DNA from: Telluria beijingensis
GTDB lineage: Bacteria > Pseudomonadota > Gammaproteobacteria > Burkholderiales > Burkholderiaceae_D
Length of the DNA stretch: 64,000 bases
NCBI RefSeq assembly: GCF_030770395.1
Contig: NZ_CP132480.1
Location: forward strand, 1,976,713-2,040,712
Direction of reading: 5' to 3'
Positions 51,601-59,652 of this stretch are shown piece after piece (within the stretch, counting starts at the first letter, position 1; every line of letters begins with the position of its first letter). Made by a program: the position numbers and the translations under genes. The notes beneath the pieces were generated by a model that had not been told where the DNA came from, ran no database searches, and saw nothing but the letters and a program-made list of their open reading frames with translations.

Positions 51601-52310
51601 TCGACCTGGCTGTCGGACACTTCCTGGCGCGCGATCGCCTTCGACAGCCAGCCCAGGTCGAGCACGCTGCCGGCGCCGGTGCCGCCGGCGGCCGACGCAA
51701 TGACCACGATCCGGAACTTGGAGGTGTCGACCTGCAGCCCCAGGCGCTGGTAATTCTCCTTGCGCTCGATGCCGGCATTGCTGCTCAGGTAGTTGAGCGC
51801 GCCCTTGATGCGGCCACGCAGCTTCGGATATTTGTCGAACAGGTAGAGCCGCGCCAGCGCGCGAATCTGGCCCGCGCCTTTCGACGGGTCGATGCCGAGC
51901 GAACGCAGTTTTTTTGGCCGCAGCGGCATCCAGCTCTCGATCAGCGGAAAGCGCGCCAGGCTGTCGTCCGACTCGTGGTATTGCGGCAGGTCGAGCGGTT
52001 CGACCAGGCGCTCTTCGTCGCTCAGCCGCACCAGCTCGTACCAGGGATCGGTGCGCTGCGACTTGCCTTCGTCGATGACGGCATTGTTATCGAGGTCGAA
52101 GTGCAGGAAGCGCGCCACCGGGAAGTCGGCGATCGATTCGACCCGGGTCGGATGGCGCCGGTTCCAGACTGCGGACAGGATGCGGCGCCGGATGCGCATC
52201 ATGACTTCCATGCCGGTGCCGCCGGCGCCGATGAACAGCGTCGGCCGCAGGTCGACCTTGAGTTCGGCCGGGCGGGCGTCGATGCTCGATGGATTCGGGA
52301 ATTCTGCCAT
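48666..52310 (-). CDS. Tubulin/FtsZ-like protein with C-terminal GYF-like domain (operon gene 4)
   Basis: 1214 residues. An N-terminal Rossmann-type loop FIGAGGTGMEVM (26-37) and the tubulin signature ASAAGGTGAGSVLDLG (205-220), with VVIASA and VLLMPSGF strands, mark the large Tubulin-like family rather than FtsZ itself, which has about 380 residues. The middle ~700 residues are mostly helical and of unknown fold. Residues 1138-1192 form a GYF_2-like domain (KLFVGGAQRGPFTVDEVAQQ, GKWSTV), followed by an acidic tail with repeated PDPD. Predicted to bind GTP and perhaps polymerise. No transmembrane helix; membrane contact presumably comes through the operon partners. Confidence 0.88.
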   Translation of the reverse strand: MAEFPNPSSIDARPAELKVDLRPTLFIGAGGTGMEVMMRIRRRILSAVWNRRHPTRVESIADFPVARFLHFDLDNNAVIDEGKSQRTDPWYELVRLSDEERLVEPLDLPQYHESDDSLARFPLIESWMPLRPKKLRSLGIDPSKGAGQIRALARLYLFDKYPKLRGRIKGALNYLSSNAGIERKENYQRLGLQVDTSKFRIVVIASAAGGTGAGSVLDLGWLSKAIARQEVSDSQVDLVLLMPSGFAKANKERTEANAYATLMELETAMRDMNANVAWMDPDSIAGRGAPFDDIYFVDTANLANKATLDVKDVYQMVADTLFEDFASADFANRKRSVAVNQQQHKLGPYNPRVPEARFGDMRLSYSKVYSSFGQSVLDTQQSLHDDIRAYELAALMVKAFFGLAGSDGVAARRAGDAERDAFMRDQMEMTERPFDEFPDLRKGSVDVTPFTEYALTNALLLDRDGRSLLERVESRVQLEIDRIMASYDVKLWREKVSELLPQLERDAIREAGATAETSEDRIKRHTGELSNRLKGRVRERLYALLDDRRQGGLEFVLSLLEQVKARLLQRDLANLERNGRRYRDIRDALRTRQVEESLNNLGQAAGRLFGKEPQAREVMGHLRRDLADYLRFHLLAVAAGQAIEVMRGMSAWLGDPQSTDEQGQAQWSGIAGEFQEGRRAVQAMLGAVDQRIKQLRSDARQEHATTIKLGAEMTPEPVRLAGDTSIWSEEVLLEFGGSARLFPQLGDERLRAELLLKLFRRAQLQLSNQDLERQEPADPLLERLSGLSPQERQRIFAEWIRSAMPWVNARFSAEFTPNADQFKCFIGVGDPVAWRRMEAEIRAAVPTGYFHGELVSIVNTGVSGRAVCYIELSGYPMTVLRGLPTWRASYQIENPKIPTHLHFDATRFRHPISPSMDELGRLADDYEWFLQAIALGVIRRKAELGDREAAFQPRGQYVFEVEPGSGEWLQIGNEFAVRSNGLPPYYREGVIAAVQARLAGLGPQRLALLAALMRYYQLRVYEPRLEIDETGAQLPSPSLPNITARRLYDSWMRRAQAFDAGLQPGRIEALLGQVERWTEVVPGSSQDAYSWEVERAVDKRIIRPALLADEEAAEQALAAAPRAAAVAPPPLPSATPRFKLFVGGAQRGPFTVDEVAQQAARGEIDHATRAWDMRWHPKIGKWSTVGELPELAAALGGTRDEGIPDPDDGVPDPD

Positions 52311-52328
52311 GGTGTGAAGACTCCCTTC

Positions 52329-52799
52329 TTAACGGCGGCCGATGAACAGCGAGGCGACCAGCGCCACCACTCCCACCACCACCAGGGGGCCGGTGACGGC
52401 GAAGGTCAGGAAGCGGCTGGCGTTGATGATGGCCAGCACCGCCGCCGCCGACAAAAAGCCGAGGCCGACGAACAGCAGCCAGCCCGCATTGCCGGCCGAG
52501 GAAGGCGCCACGCGCTTGCGCACCAGGTGGTGCACATACGCGCCGCGCGCGAAGAAGTAGACGCTGATCAGGATCAGGAACACGATGCCTCCGATCGCCA
52601 GGTCGCGGTCCGAGGTGTCGGCCACCGGCAGCGTGTGCGGGTCGACCGGCATCACCTCGACCGGGCGAGTGGCGGTATCCGGCAAGGTCTGCGGCAAGGT
52701 CGACTGCACCGCGTCCGGGGGCGAGGCCGATTCTTCCGGCAGCTTGAAGCCGGGATCGGCGGTCGACGGAGCGTCGGTTGGTGGCTGGGTTGCCTGCAT
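52329..52799 (-). CDS. Small three-helix membrane protein (tubulin operon, gene 3)
   Basis: 156 residues. A Pro/Thr/Ser-rich N-terminal 65 residues, then TM1 (about 68-87, IGGIVFLILISVYFFARG), a basic loop (HHLVRKRVAPSS), TM2 (about 105-125) and TM3 (about 131-153). No recognised family. Start set at ATG 52799, preceded by AGGAAAGGAAG; an ATG at 52820 overlapping the previous stop as ATGA is also possible. It lies 18 bases before the tubulin-like gene. Confidence 0.75.
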   Translation of the reverse strand: MQATQPPTDAPSTADPGFKLPEESASPPDAVQSTLPQTLPDTATRPVEVMPVDPHTLPVADTSDRDLAIGGIVFLILISVYFFARGAYVHHLVRKRVAPSSAGNAGWLLFVGLGFLSAAAVLAIINASRFLTFAVTGPLVVVGVVALVASLFIGRR

Positions 52800-52816
52800 G
52801 GTTTCTTCCTTTCCTG

Positions 52817-54322
52817 TCATGGGCGGCCGAGCCGCACTTGCGCGCCTTCGCGCACATCGAGCAAGCGATGGCCGAACAGCGTTGTTTTCAATTGCGCGAC
52901 CTGTTCGCCGTGGCGGTCATACACCGGCTGGACGGTGCCGGGACGACCGCGCAAGGTGCGCGCTTCTTCGTCCACCAGTACCCGAGCCGTGCGCGGCCGG
53001 GCCCAGGCCCAGGCCGCGGCGGCCAGCGCCGCCAGCAGCGCCAGCAAGCCCCCCACCAGTGCCAGCAGCGGGCCCATGCCGTAATGGACGCGCACCTGGA
53101 CCGGCAGCACCGCCGTCGAAGCCTGCACCCGCGCCGGCGGAATGAAGATGTCCGGCAGCGGATCGCCCGGGAACAGCGCCGCCATGCGCTGGCGGAAGGC
53201 TTGCGAGAGTTCCAGCTTCTGGTCGGCCAGGTGCAGCTCGATCCGGCCCGGCAGCACATAGGCCGAACCGGCCGACTTGAGCGCGGCCAGCGACCACTGG
53301 TCGGGGATCTGCGCCACCGGCAAGGCCATGCTGGAGCCCAGCGGCGCCGGCTTGCCCGGGGCGAGGTCGCGCACCTGCGCCGCATCGAGCCTGATTGCCC
53401 GGCTTTCTCCCCCCAGGGTCGACCGCGCGCTCAGGGTGGCTGAGGCGATCGTGTACGGGTACATCGTGTTCTCGAGATGCCACTCGATGCGCGCCGATGG
53501 CTGGCGCGCATCGGGCGCCACGTCGGCGCGCAGCACGCCATCGGCCTGGCTGGCGAACGACACGCCGGGCGCGTCGACGACGCGGCGCGGCGCCAGCCGC
53601 ACGGTGTCGCGGTCCAGCGGCTTCAGTCGCGCCGGCGGTTCGGTGATCACCTGGGCGATGCGGCCAGTAGCCACCAAGGTATCGAGCGCCGCGGCGCCTT
53701 CCGCTCCGACCGCGAAGGCATACACCATCAGCCCGTTCGCGTCGTAGTGCTTTCCCTGCACCGGCATGCGCAGCGGGAAGGCAAGCGCCCTGGCGACCGT
53801 ATCGCCGCCGTGGATCAACGCATAGAATTCGCGGTTGCGCGTGGCCGTCGCCTGGTCGTTGTTCGGGCTGTTGCGGTTATTGGTCACCAGCCAGACGATG
53901 CCCGGCTTGCCTTGCAAGACCAGCCCCGTCGCGGCGCGCAGCGCTTCGCCCAGGTCGGTATCGGCCAGCGCCGCGCCACCCGGCTTGCGTGCGGTATCGA
54001 GACCGGCGATGGCCTGCGCCACGCGGGCGCGTACCGGTTCCTCGCCGGCCTTGAACGACGCCAGTGCGCGCGGCGATGGCGCGCCGGGCAGCGACTGGTT
54101 GAAACTCGCCAGCACCAATGCTTCGCCCGGCCGCACGACGGTTCCGGCCAACGCCGCCACCAGCGGCTTGAACGGCGACTTCGGGTCGCTATAGAACGGT
54201 TCCATCCAGCCCGAGTTCTGCACCAGGAAGACATGCGGCAGCGCCTGCGCGCAGAACGACACGCCGGCCAGCACGGCCGCTGCCAGTGAATGCGCGATCG
54301 TCCTCATCAAGGTCGTTATCAC
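52817..54322 (-). CDS. Membrane-anchored vWA-like protein (tubulin operon, gene 2)
   Basis: 501 residues. Signal peptide to about CAQA (27), then a domain of vWA shape: first strand VFLVQNSGWM (31-40), where the metal motif DxSGS reads QNSGW, VLASFNQSL, and a later strand WLVTNNRNSPN. A beta-rich region follows. One transmembrane helix (about 416-440, GPLLALVGGLLALLAALAAAAW) leads to a ~60-residue cytoplasmic tail. The bulk is therefore periplasmic. Divalent metal binding is doubtful. The GTG start overlaps the previous stop (GTGA) and has GGATGAG upstream. Assignment to vWA is by pattern only. Confidence 0.75.
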   Translation of the reverse strand: MITTLMRTIAHSLAAAVLAGVSFCAQALPHVFLVQNSGWMEPFYSDPKSPFKPLVAALAGTVVRPGEALVLASFNQSLPGAPSPRALASFKAGEEPVRARVAQAIAGLDTARKPGGAALADTDLGEALRAATGLVLQGKPGIVWLVTNNRNSPNNDQATATRNREFYALIHGGDTVARALAFPLRMPVQGKHYDANGLMVYAFAVGAEGAAALDTLVATGRIAQVITEPPARLKPLDRDTVRLAPRRVVDAPGVSFASQADGVLRADVAPDARQPSARIEWHLENTMYPYTIASATLSARSTLGGESRAIRLDAAQVRDLAPGKPAPLGSSMALPVAQIPDQWSLAALKSAGSAYVLPGRIELHLADQKLELSQAFRQRMAALFPGDPLPDIFIPPARVQASTAVLPVQVRVHYGMGPLLALVGGLLALLAALAAAAWAWARPRTARVLVDEEARTLRGRPGTVQPVYDRHGEQVAQLKTTLFGHRLLDVREGAQVRLGRP

Positions 54323-55809
54323 AGCGACTCATCCAGGCGCCAGCCGCGCATCTGGTTCCAGTCCGGGTGGTGCAGCCACAGGCAACCGCCCGCCACGATC
54401 GGCACGCATTCGAGCGGCCGCGCCAGGCGCGCGATCTCGTCAAGGATCACGTTGCGGCGGCCGATCCACTCCACCGTGGTGCGCGCGATGGCACGATCGC
54501 CCAAGGCTTCCTCCGCCCGGAAGTTAACCTTGTGGAAGCGCAGCACCAGCCCGCTCGGCTGGCTGCGGTTATTGTTAAAACTGCGCAGCAGCGGCAGCAC
54601 CAGGGTGTCGTCGTGGTGCGGGTCTTCGACGTGCTCGTTCGACCACGGATCGTCCAGCACCGGATGCCCGCGCCGGAACAGGAAGTTGGCGAAGCCCAGG
54701 CGCGCGCCGTCGATCGCCATCCGCGCCGGCAGGTGGTCGATGCCGGCGCCCAGTTCGAGATAGGAATAGCCGTGGCCATCGTGCCCGATCTGCCACAGGC
54801 GGCCGTCGCGGCTCTGCGTCGGCCCGCCGAAATCCAGGCGCGGCTGCCAGTGCAGGGGCCAGGGCGTGAATAGCGGCGCCTCGCCCGGCCGCCATGCGAG
54901 CTGCCCTTGCGCGTGCAGCCAGATCAGGCGGCCGTCGTAGCCGAGGGGCCGGCTCCAGCCAGCCGATGGCGCATCAGGACATGCATATTCCTGCACCTCA
55001 TGCAGGTCGAGGCGCAGGCTCCACAGGCGCACGCCATCGGCGCCGCCAGCCAGGCAGGCCAGGTGGCGCCGCATGATGCCCGGCGCCGCCACGATGGGCG
55101 CGGCCAATACGGTCTCGGTGCGATAGGTCTCGCTGACCGGATCGATCCACAGCCGCTGCAGGCCATCGAGACCCGGCACCACGCCAGCCTCACCACGTCG
55201 AGGATCGAGCGCCGGAATCCAGGCGTGGCTGGACGCGGTGAACACCAGGCTGGCGGCGCCCGCCTCGGGCGTGAGCACATGCCAGCTGGCGGCCAGCGGA
55301 TCCCAATACTGCAGCACGCCGCGCGTGTGCGCCAGCGCCAGCAGGCGTTCGCCGGGAAAGCCGAAACCGGCGGCGGCGAATACCGAGCAGGCATTGGGCG
55401 GCGCCGGCATCGCCAGGTCGCAGCGGCCGGGCGTTGGCGCCGCCGGCCGTTCTTCGAGGCTGTCGCCGAGCGGTAGCGACGTGACCGGCAAGCCGTGCGG
55501 CACGTGGCGCGGCAGGGCCTCGTCGCCGCCCGGGCCCCACCATCCGCGTGCCCGCGCCGGCGCGCCGGATAGCCGCAGCAGCGGGCGCCCGCAGCGCGGG
55601 CAATAGGCGAAACCTTCGGGATAGATTGGCGCGCAGCGGCAATCGAGGGGGAGCGAGGCGCCGAGCACGTGGGCGACGTCGGGCAGGCGCGCACGCGCCC
55701 GGCCCTGCCAGTCGACTGGCCCCAGGCCCTCGCTGGCGAGCAGGGAAAACTCGCCATTTTCTTCGCTTTCCTGCCAGATGCTGGCAGGGGTTTCCCATCG
55801 ATACGCCAT
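54319..55809 (-). CDS. Zinc-ribbon plus beta-propeller-like protein (tubulin operon, gene 1)
   Basis: 496 residues, no signal peptide or membrane helix. A four-Cys site (Cys57, Cys59, Cys70, Cys73; CRC...CPRC) near the N-terminus is followed by about 350 residues of repeated beta hairpins with Trp/Asp corners: RGVLQYWDPLAASW, LQRLWIDPVSETY, DGVRLWSLRLDL, RLIWLHAQGQLAW, RLWQIGHDGHGYSYLE. This resembles a WD/PQQ-type propeller without a clear family match. It may be a cytosolic scaffold or sensor. First gene of the operon; GAAAGG precedes ATG 55809, and two upstream in-frame ATGs lack ribosome sites. Confidence 0.72.
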   Translation of the reverse strand: MAYRWETPASIWQESEENGEFSLLASEGLGPVDWQGRARARLPDVAHVLGASLPLDCRCAPIYPEGFAYCPRCGRPLLRLSGAPARARGWWGPGGDEALPRHVPHGLPVTSLPLGDSLEERPAAPTPGRCDLAMPAPPNACSVFAAAGFGFPGERLLALAHTRGVLQYWDPLAASWHVLTPEAGAASLVFTASSHAWIPALDPRRGEAGVVPGLDGLQRLWIDPVSETYRTETVLAAPIVAAPGIMRRHLACLAGGADGVRLWSLRLDLHEVQEYACPDAPSAGWSRPLGYDGRLIWLHAQGQLAWRPGEAPLFTPWPLHWQPRLDFGGPTQSRDGRLWQIGHDGHGYSYLELGAGIDHLPARMAIDGARLGFANFLFRRGHPVLDDPWSNEHVEDPHHDDTLVLPLLRSFNNNRSQPSGLVLRFHKVNFRAEEALGDRAIARTTVEWIGRRNVILDEIARLARPLECVPIVAGGCLWLHHPDWNQMRGWRLDESL

Positions 55810-56020
55810 CACTGCCTTTCGCTCTGCCATATGATTTGCCGAAACACGGCCCACAAGCCGCGTCATGGTCCTTGCTATTGCTCAAATGATAGCTCCGCAT
55901 ACTGCCGCGCGGCGCGCTGTTCACGAGGTAGCGCGGTGCGATCCCGGACGGATCAATAAGTGAGCTGAAAGCGGCCTCATGGCCTATCCTGGCGGGGAAC
56001 TTTTGTGAGAGATACGTATA

Positions 56021-57097
56021 ATGGCCGCCTGCCCGTCCACCCTTCCCGATTCCGCCATGACCGCTGCCGATTCCCACGACGACCTCCCTGCGCATGCCAT
56101 CGATGCCGCCACCAGGCATCTGCATGACGTGCTGACGATCGCGCTCGAACACGGGCCCGGGCAGAAGGCGCTGGTGGTCTACGACACCCGCACCGGCCTG
56201 TCGCGCGCGCTGCTGGCGGCCTATCGCCACAACCTGCCGGATGCGCAATTCATCGACTTCGACGCCGTGGCGCCGCAAGCGGTGCTGGCGGCCTTCGGCA
56301 CCATGAACGCGGGTGAGCTGGTGGTGCTGCTGCAGTCGTCGAATTTCCGTCTCGACGGCTTTCGCATGCGGGTCGAGCTGTTCAAGCTGGATTTGAAAGT
56401 GATCGAGCACGTGCACCTGTCGCGCATGCCGGGCATCCAGGGCGAACACTATATCGACGCGCTGGCCTACGACCCGGCCTATTTCCGCGGCACCGGGCGC
56501 GCGCTCAAGGAACGCATCGACCGCGCGCCGCACGGCCGCGTGGTCGGCGGCGGCGAAACGCTCACCTTCGCTTCGCCGTTCGAGCCGGCCAAACTGAATA
56601 TCGGCGACTACAGCGACATGAAGAACGTCGGCGGCCAGTTCCCGATCGGCGAGGTGTTCACCGAAGCGCTCGACCTGGAGGCGGTGTATGGCCGGGTGCA
56701 GGTCCACGTGTTCGGCGACACCAGCTACCGCTCGAACCGCCCGGACGTGCCGGTGACGCTGCTGATCGAGCGCGGCCGCGTGGTGGCGACCGAGAACGCG
56801 ACCCCGGCCTTCCAGCAGGTGCTCGACAACATCACCGCCGACGAGGGCGAAGTCTGGGTGCGCGAACTGGGCTTCGGCCTGAACCGCGCATTCACGCGCG
56901 AACTGCGGGTGGACGATATCGGTACCTACGAGCGCATGTGCGGCGTTCACCTGTCGCTCGGCGCCAAGCACGGCGTGTATCCGAAGCCCGGCTTCAAGCG
57001 CAAGGATGCGCGCTATCACATCGACGTGTTCGCGGTGACCGAGGCGGTCTACCTGGGCGAGGAACAGGTGTTCGCGGACGGGCGCTGGCTGGCCTGA
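56021..57097 (+). CDS. M29-like metallo-aminopeptidase
   Basis: 358 residues. The order VGGQFPIGEVFTEALDLEAV, GRVVATENATP, VRELGFGLNRAF and CGVHLSLGAKHG resembles clan MQ (thermophilic aminopeptidase T / M29), whose Glu, His and Asp ligands lie in these blocks. Cytosolic with no signal. It would release N-terminal residues from peptides. The first ~25 residues are poorly conserved; ATG 56057 is an alternative start. GAGAG lies nine bases before ATG 56021. Divergent from the tubulin operon. Confidence 0.8.
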   Translation: MAACPSTLPDSAMTAADSHDDLPAHAIDAATRHLHDVLTIALEHGPGQKALVVYDTRTGLSRALLAAYRHNLPDAQFIDFDAVAPQAVLAAFGTMNAGELVVLLQSSNFRLDGFRMRVELFKLDLKVIEHVHLSRMPGIQGEHYIDALAYDPAYFRGTGRALKERIDRAPHGRVVGGGETLTFASPFEPAKLNIGDYSDMKNVGGQFPIGEVFTEALDLEAVYGRVQVHVFGDTSYRSNRPDVPVTLLIERGRVVATENATPAFQQVLDNITADEGEVWVRELGFGLNRAFTRELRVDDIGTYERMCGVHLSLGAKHGVYPKPGFKRKDARYHIDVFAVTEAVYLGEEQVFADGRWLA

Positions 57098-57207
57098 GGC
57101 CTCTCGCAAGCGCTGCATGTATCAGCATTTTTACAATTCCACTGAGCAGTTGATGAGTATCAAAGCTAGAATTCTTTTCTAACTTCAACGACAAACCCAG
57201 GGGATCC

Positions 57208-59577
57208 ATGTTCCGTTTGCCCATTGGCGTGGCAGCGCTATGCCTCGCCGTCGCGGCGTTCGCCGCGCCTGCCCACGCCGCCGCACCCTTCGACGACAAG
57301 TTCCGCCAGCTCGACGAGCTGCTGCCGACGCCGGGCGCGACCCGCACCGCGTCCGGCGCGCCGGGCCACGCCTACTGGCAGCAGCGCGCCGACTACAAGA
57401 TCCGCGTCACGCTCGACGAAAGCAAGCGCGCCCTCAATGGCGCCGGCACGGTGACCTACTACAACAACTCCCCTGACACCCTGTCCTACCTGTGGGTGCA
57501 GCTGGACCAGAACATGTTCCGTCCGGATTCGGACAACCGCAGCATCGCCACCCTGCCCTCGCGCGAGGCCTGGCAGGCACGCGGCAACGATGGCGTGAAG
57601 TTCGAGACGCTGCGCCATGCGCTCGAATCGCGCACCTTCGCCGGCGGCATCGACATCGAGAGCGTGACCGCCAGCAACGGCCGTCCGCTGGCCCACACCA
57701 TCAACAAGACCATGATGCGGATCGACCTGCCGCAGCCGCTCAAGCCCGGCGCGCGCCTGTCGTTCAACGTGAGCTGGCGCTTCAACGTGCCCGAGATGAA
57801 CGTGCTGGGACGCCGCATGGGCTTCGAGCGCTTCGACGACGGCAACGACATCTACGAGATCGCGCAGTGGTTCCCGCGCATGGCCGCCTATTACGACGCC
57901 GCCGGCTGGCGTAACGCCCAGTACCTGGGCGACGGCGAGTTCACGCTCGAATTCGGCGACTACGACGTGTCGATCACGGCGCCCAGCGACCACGTGGTCA
58001 CCGCTACCGGCGAACTGCAGAACGCGGGCGAGGTGCTCACAAGCGCCCAGCGCGAACGCCTGAAACAGGCCCGGACCGCCAGCAAGCCGGTGATCATCGT
58101 CAGCCAGCAGGAGGCCGAGCGCGCCGAGAAGGGCCGCGCCAGCGGCACCAAAACGTGGCGCTTCAGTGCGAAGAACGTGCGCGACTTCGCGTTCGCCTCG
58201 AGCCGCAAGTTCATCTGGGACGCCCAGGGCATCAAGAGCGGCAAGCAGGACGTGATGGCGATGTCGTTCTATCCGAAGGAAGCCAACCCGCTGTGGGAAC
58301 GCTACTCGACACCGGCCGTGATCCACACCATCGAGCAGTACAACAAGTACGCGCTCGATTACCCGTATCCGGTGGCGATCTCGGTCAACGGCCCGGTGGG
58401 CGGCATGGAATACCCGATGCTGTCGTTTAACGGGCGCCGTCCGGTGAAGGATGCCAAGACCGGCGAGATCACCTATTCGAAAGCCGCCAAGTATGGCCTG
58501 ATCAGCGTGATCATCCACGAGGTCGGCCACAATTACTTCCCGATGATCGTCAACTCGGACGAGCGCCAGTGGACCTGGATGGACGAAGGCATGAACAGCT
58601 TCGTGCAGTTCCTGGCCGAGCAGGCCTGGGAAAAAGGCTACCCGAGCCGGCGCGGCGAGCCGCGCGACATCGCGGCCTATATGCGCAGCCCGAACCAGAC
58701 CCCGATCATGACCAATGCCGAATCGAACCTGCAGCGTGGCCACAGCGCCTACGGCAAGCCGGCCACCGCATTGGTGATCCTGCGCGAGACCGTCCTCGGA
58801 CGCGAACTGTTCGACTTCGCGTTCAGGGAATACGTGAATCGCTGGAAGTTCAAGCGCCCGACCCCGGCCGACTTCTTCCGCACCATGGAAGACGCCTCGG
58901 GCACGGACCTCGACTGGTTCTGGCGCGGCTGGTTCTATACCAACGACGCGGTCGACATCAGCGTCGACGGCATGACCGAGTACACGGTGAGCAGCCGCAA
59001 CCCGGACGTCGAGAAGGCCATGGCGCGCGCGCGCAGGAATGCCGAACCGGTGTCGCTCACCGAGCAGCGCGACGAAGGCATGGAGCGCCGCGTCGACCGC
59101 CATCCGGAGCTGAAGGACTTCTACAACGAGCATGACGACTACACCGTCACCGAGAAGGACCGCAAGCGCTACAACGAGATGGTGGACGGCCTGGAAGACT
59201 GGGAAAAGGCCCTGCTCAAGGAAGGCAAGCACCTGACGCTGGTCGACTTCTCCAACCGCGGCGGGCTGGTGATGCCGCTGATCGTCGAGATCGAACTCAA
59301 GAGCGGCAAGAAGACCATCGAACGCATCCCGGCCCAGGTCTGGCGCAATTCGCCCACCAGGATTACCCGCCTGTTCGTCACCGACGAACCGATCGTGGGC
59401 CTGGTCCAGGATCCGTTCTGGGAAACCGCGGACATCGACACCAGCAACAATGCCTGGCCAAGAAAGCCCGTGCCGGCGCGCCTGGAGCTGTTCAAGACCG
59501 ACCGCGATCCGGGTAACCTGATGCGCGAGATGTCGCCCGGCGCCAGGCCGGCCGCGGTTCCTTCGCCTGCGCCTTGA
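57208..59577 (+). CDS. Secreted M1-family metallopeptidase
   Basis: 789 residues. Signal peptide to AHAAA (25), beta-rich N-domain, GGMEYPML (exopeptidase GxMEN-like motif), zinc site VIIHEVGHNYF (HEVGH near 437-441) and the third ligand Glu in TWMDEGMNSF 18 residues later. The gluzincin site is complete. The C-terminal part (about 560-780) is rich in charged helices, then beta. Aminopeptidase of the periplasm or outer surface. Starts 110 bases after the M29-like gene on the same strand, so a peptide-degradation pair is plausible. Confidence 0.92.
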   Translation: MFRLPIGVAALCLAVAAFAAPAHAAAPFDDKFRQLDELLPTPGATRTASGAPGHAYWQQRADYKIRVTLDESKRALNGAGTVTYYNNSPDTLSYLWVQLDQNMFRPDSDNRSIATLPSREAWQARGNDGVKFETLRHALESRTFAGGIDIESVTASNGRPLAHTINKTMMRIDLPQPLKPGARLSFNVSWRFNVPEMNVLGRRMGFERFDDGNDIYEIAQWFPRMAAYYDAAGWRNAQYLGDGEFTLEFGDYDVSITAPSDHVVTATGELQNAGEVLTSAQRERLKQARTASKPVIIVSQQEAERAEKGRASGTKTWRFSAKNVRDFAFASSRKFIWDAQGIKSGKQDVMAMSFYPKEANPLWERYSTPAVIHTIEQYNKYALDYPYPVAISVNGPVGGMEYPMLSFNGRRPVKDAKTGEITYSKAAKYGLISVIIHEVGHNYFPMIVNSDERQWTWMDEGMNSFVQFLAEQAWEKGYPSRRGEPRDIAAYMRSPNQTPIMTNAESNLQRGHSAYGKPATALVILRETVLGRELFDFAFREYVNRWKFKRPTPADFFRTMEDASGTDLDWFWRGWFYTNDAVDISVDGMTEYTVSSRNPDVEKAMARARRNAEPVSLTEQRDEGMERRVDRHPELKDFYNEHDDYTVTEKDRKRYNEMVDGLEDWEKALLKEGKHLTLVDFSNRGGLVMPLIVEIELKSGKKTIERIPAQVWRNSPTRITRLFVTDEPIVGLVQDPFWETADIDTSNNAWPRKPVPARLELFKTDRDPGNLMREMSPGARPAAVPSPAP

Positions 59578-59652
59578 TCGCCCGCGACACTTGACTAGTG
59601 GTGGCGGCGCGGCGGTAGAATCGGGTTCATGTAGAACCCGGAGCACGCCGCC

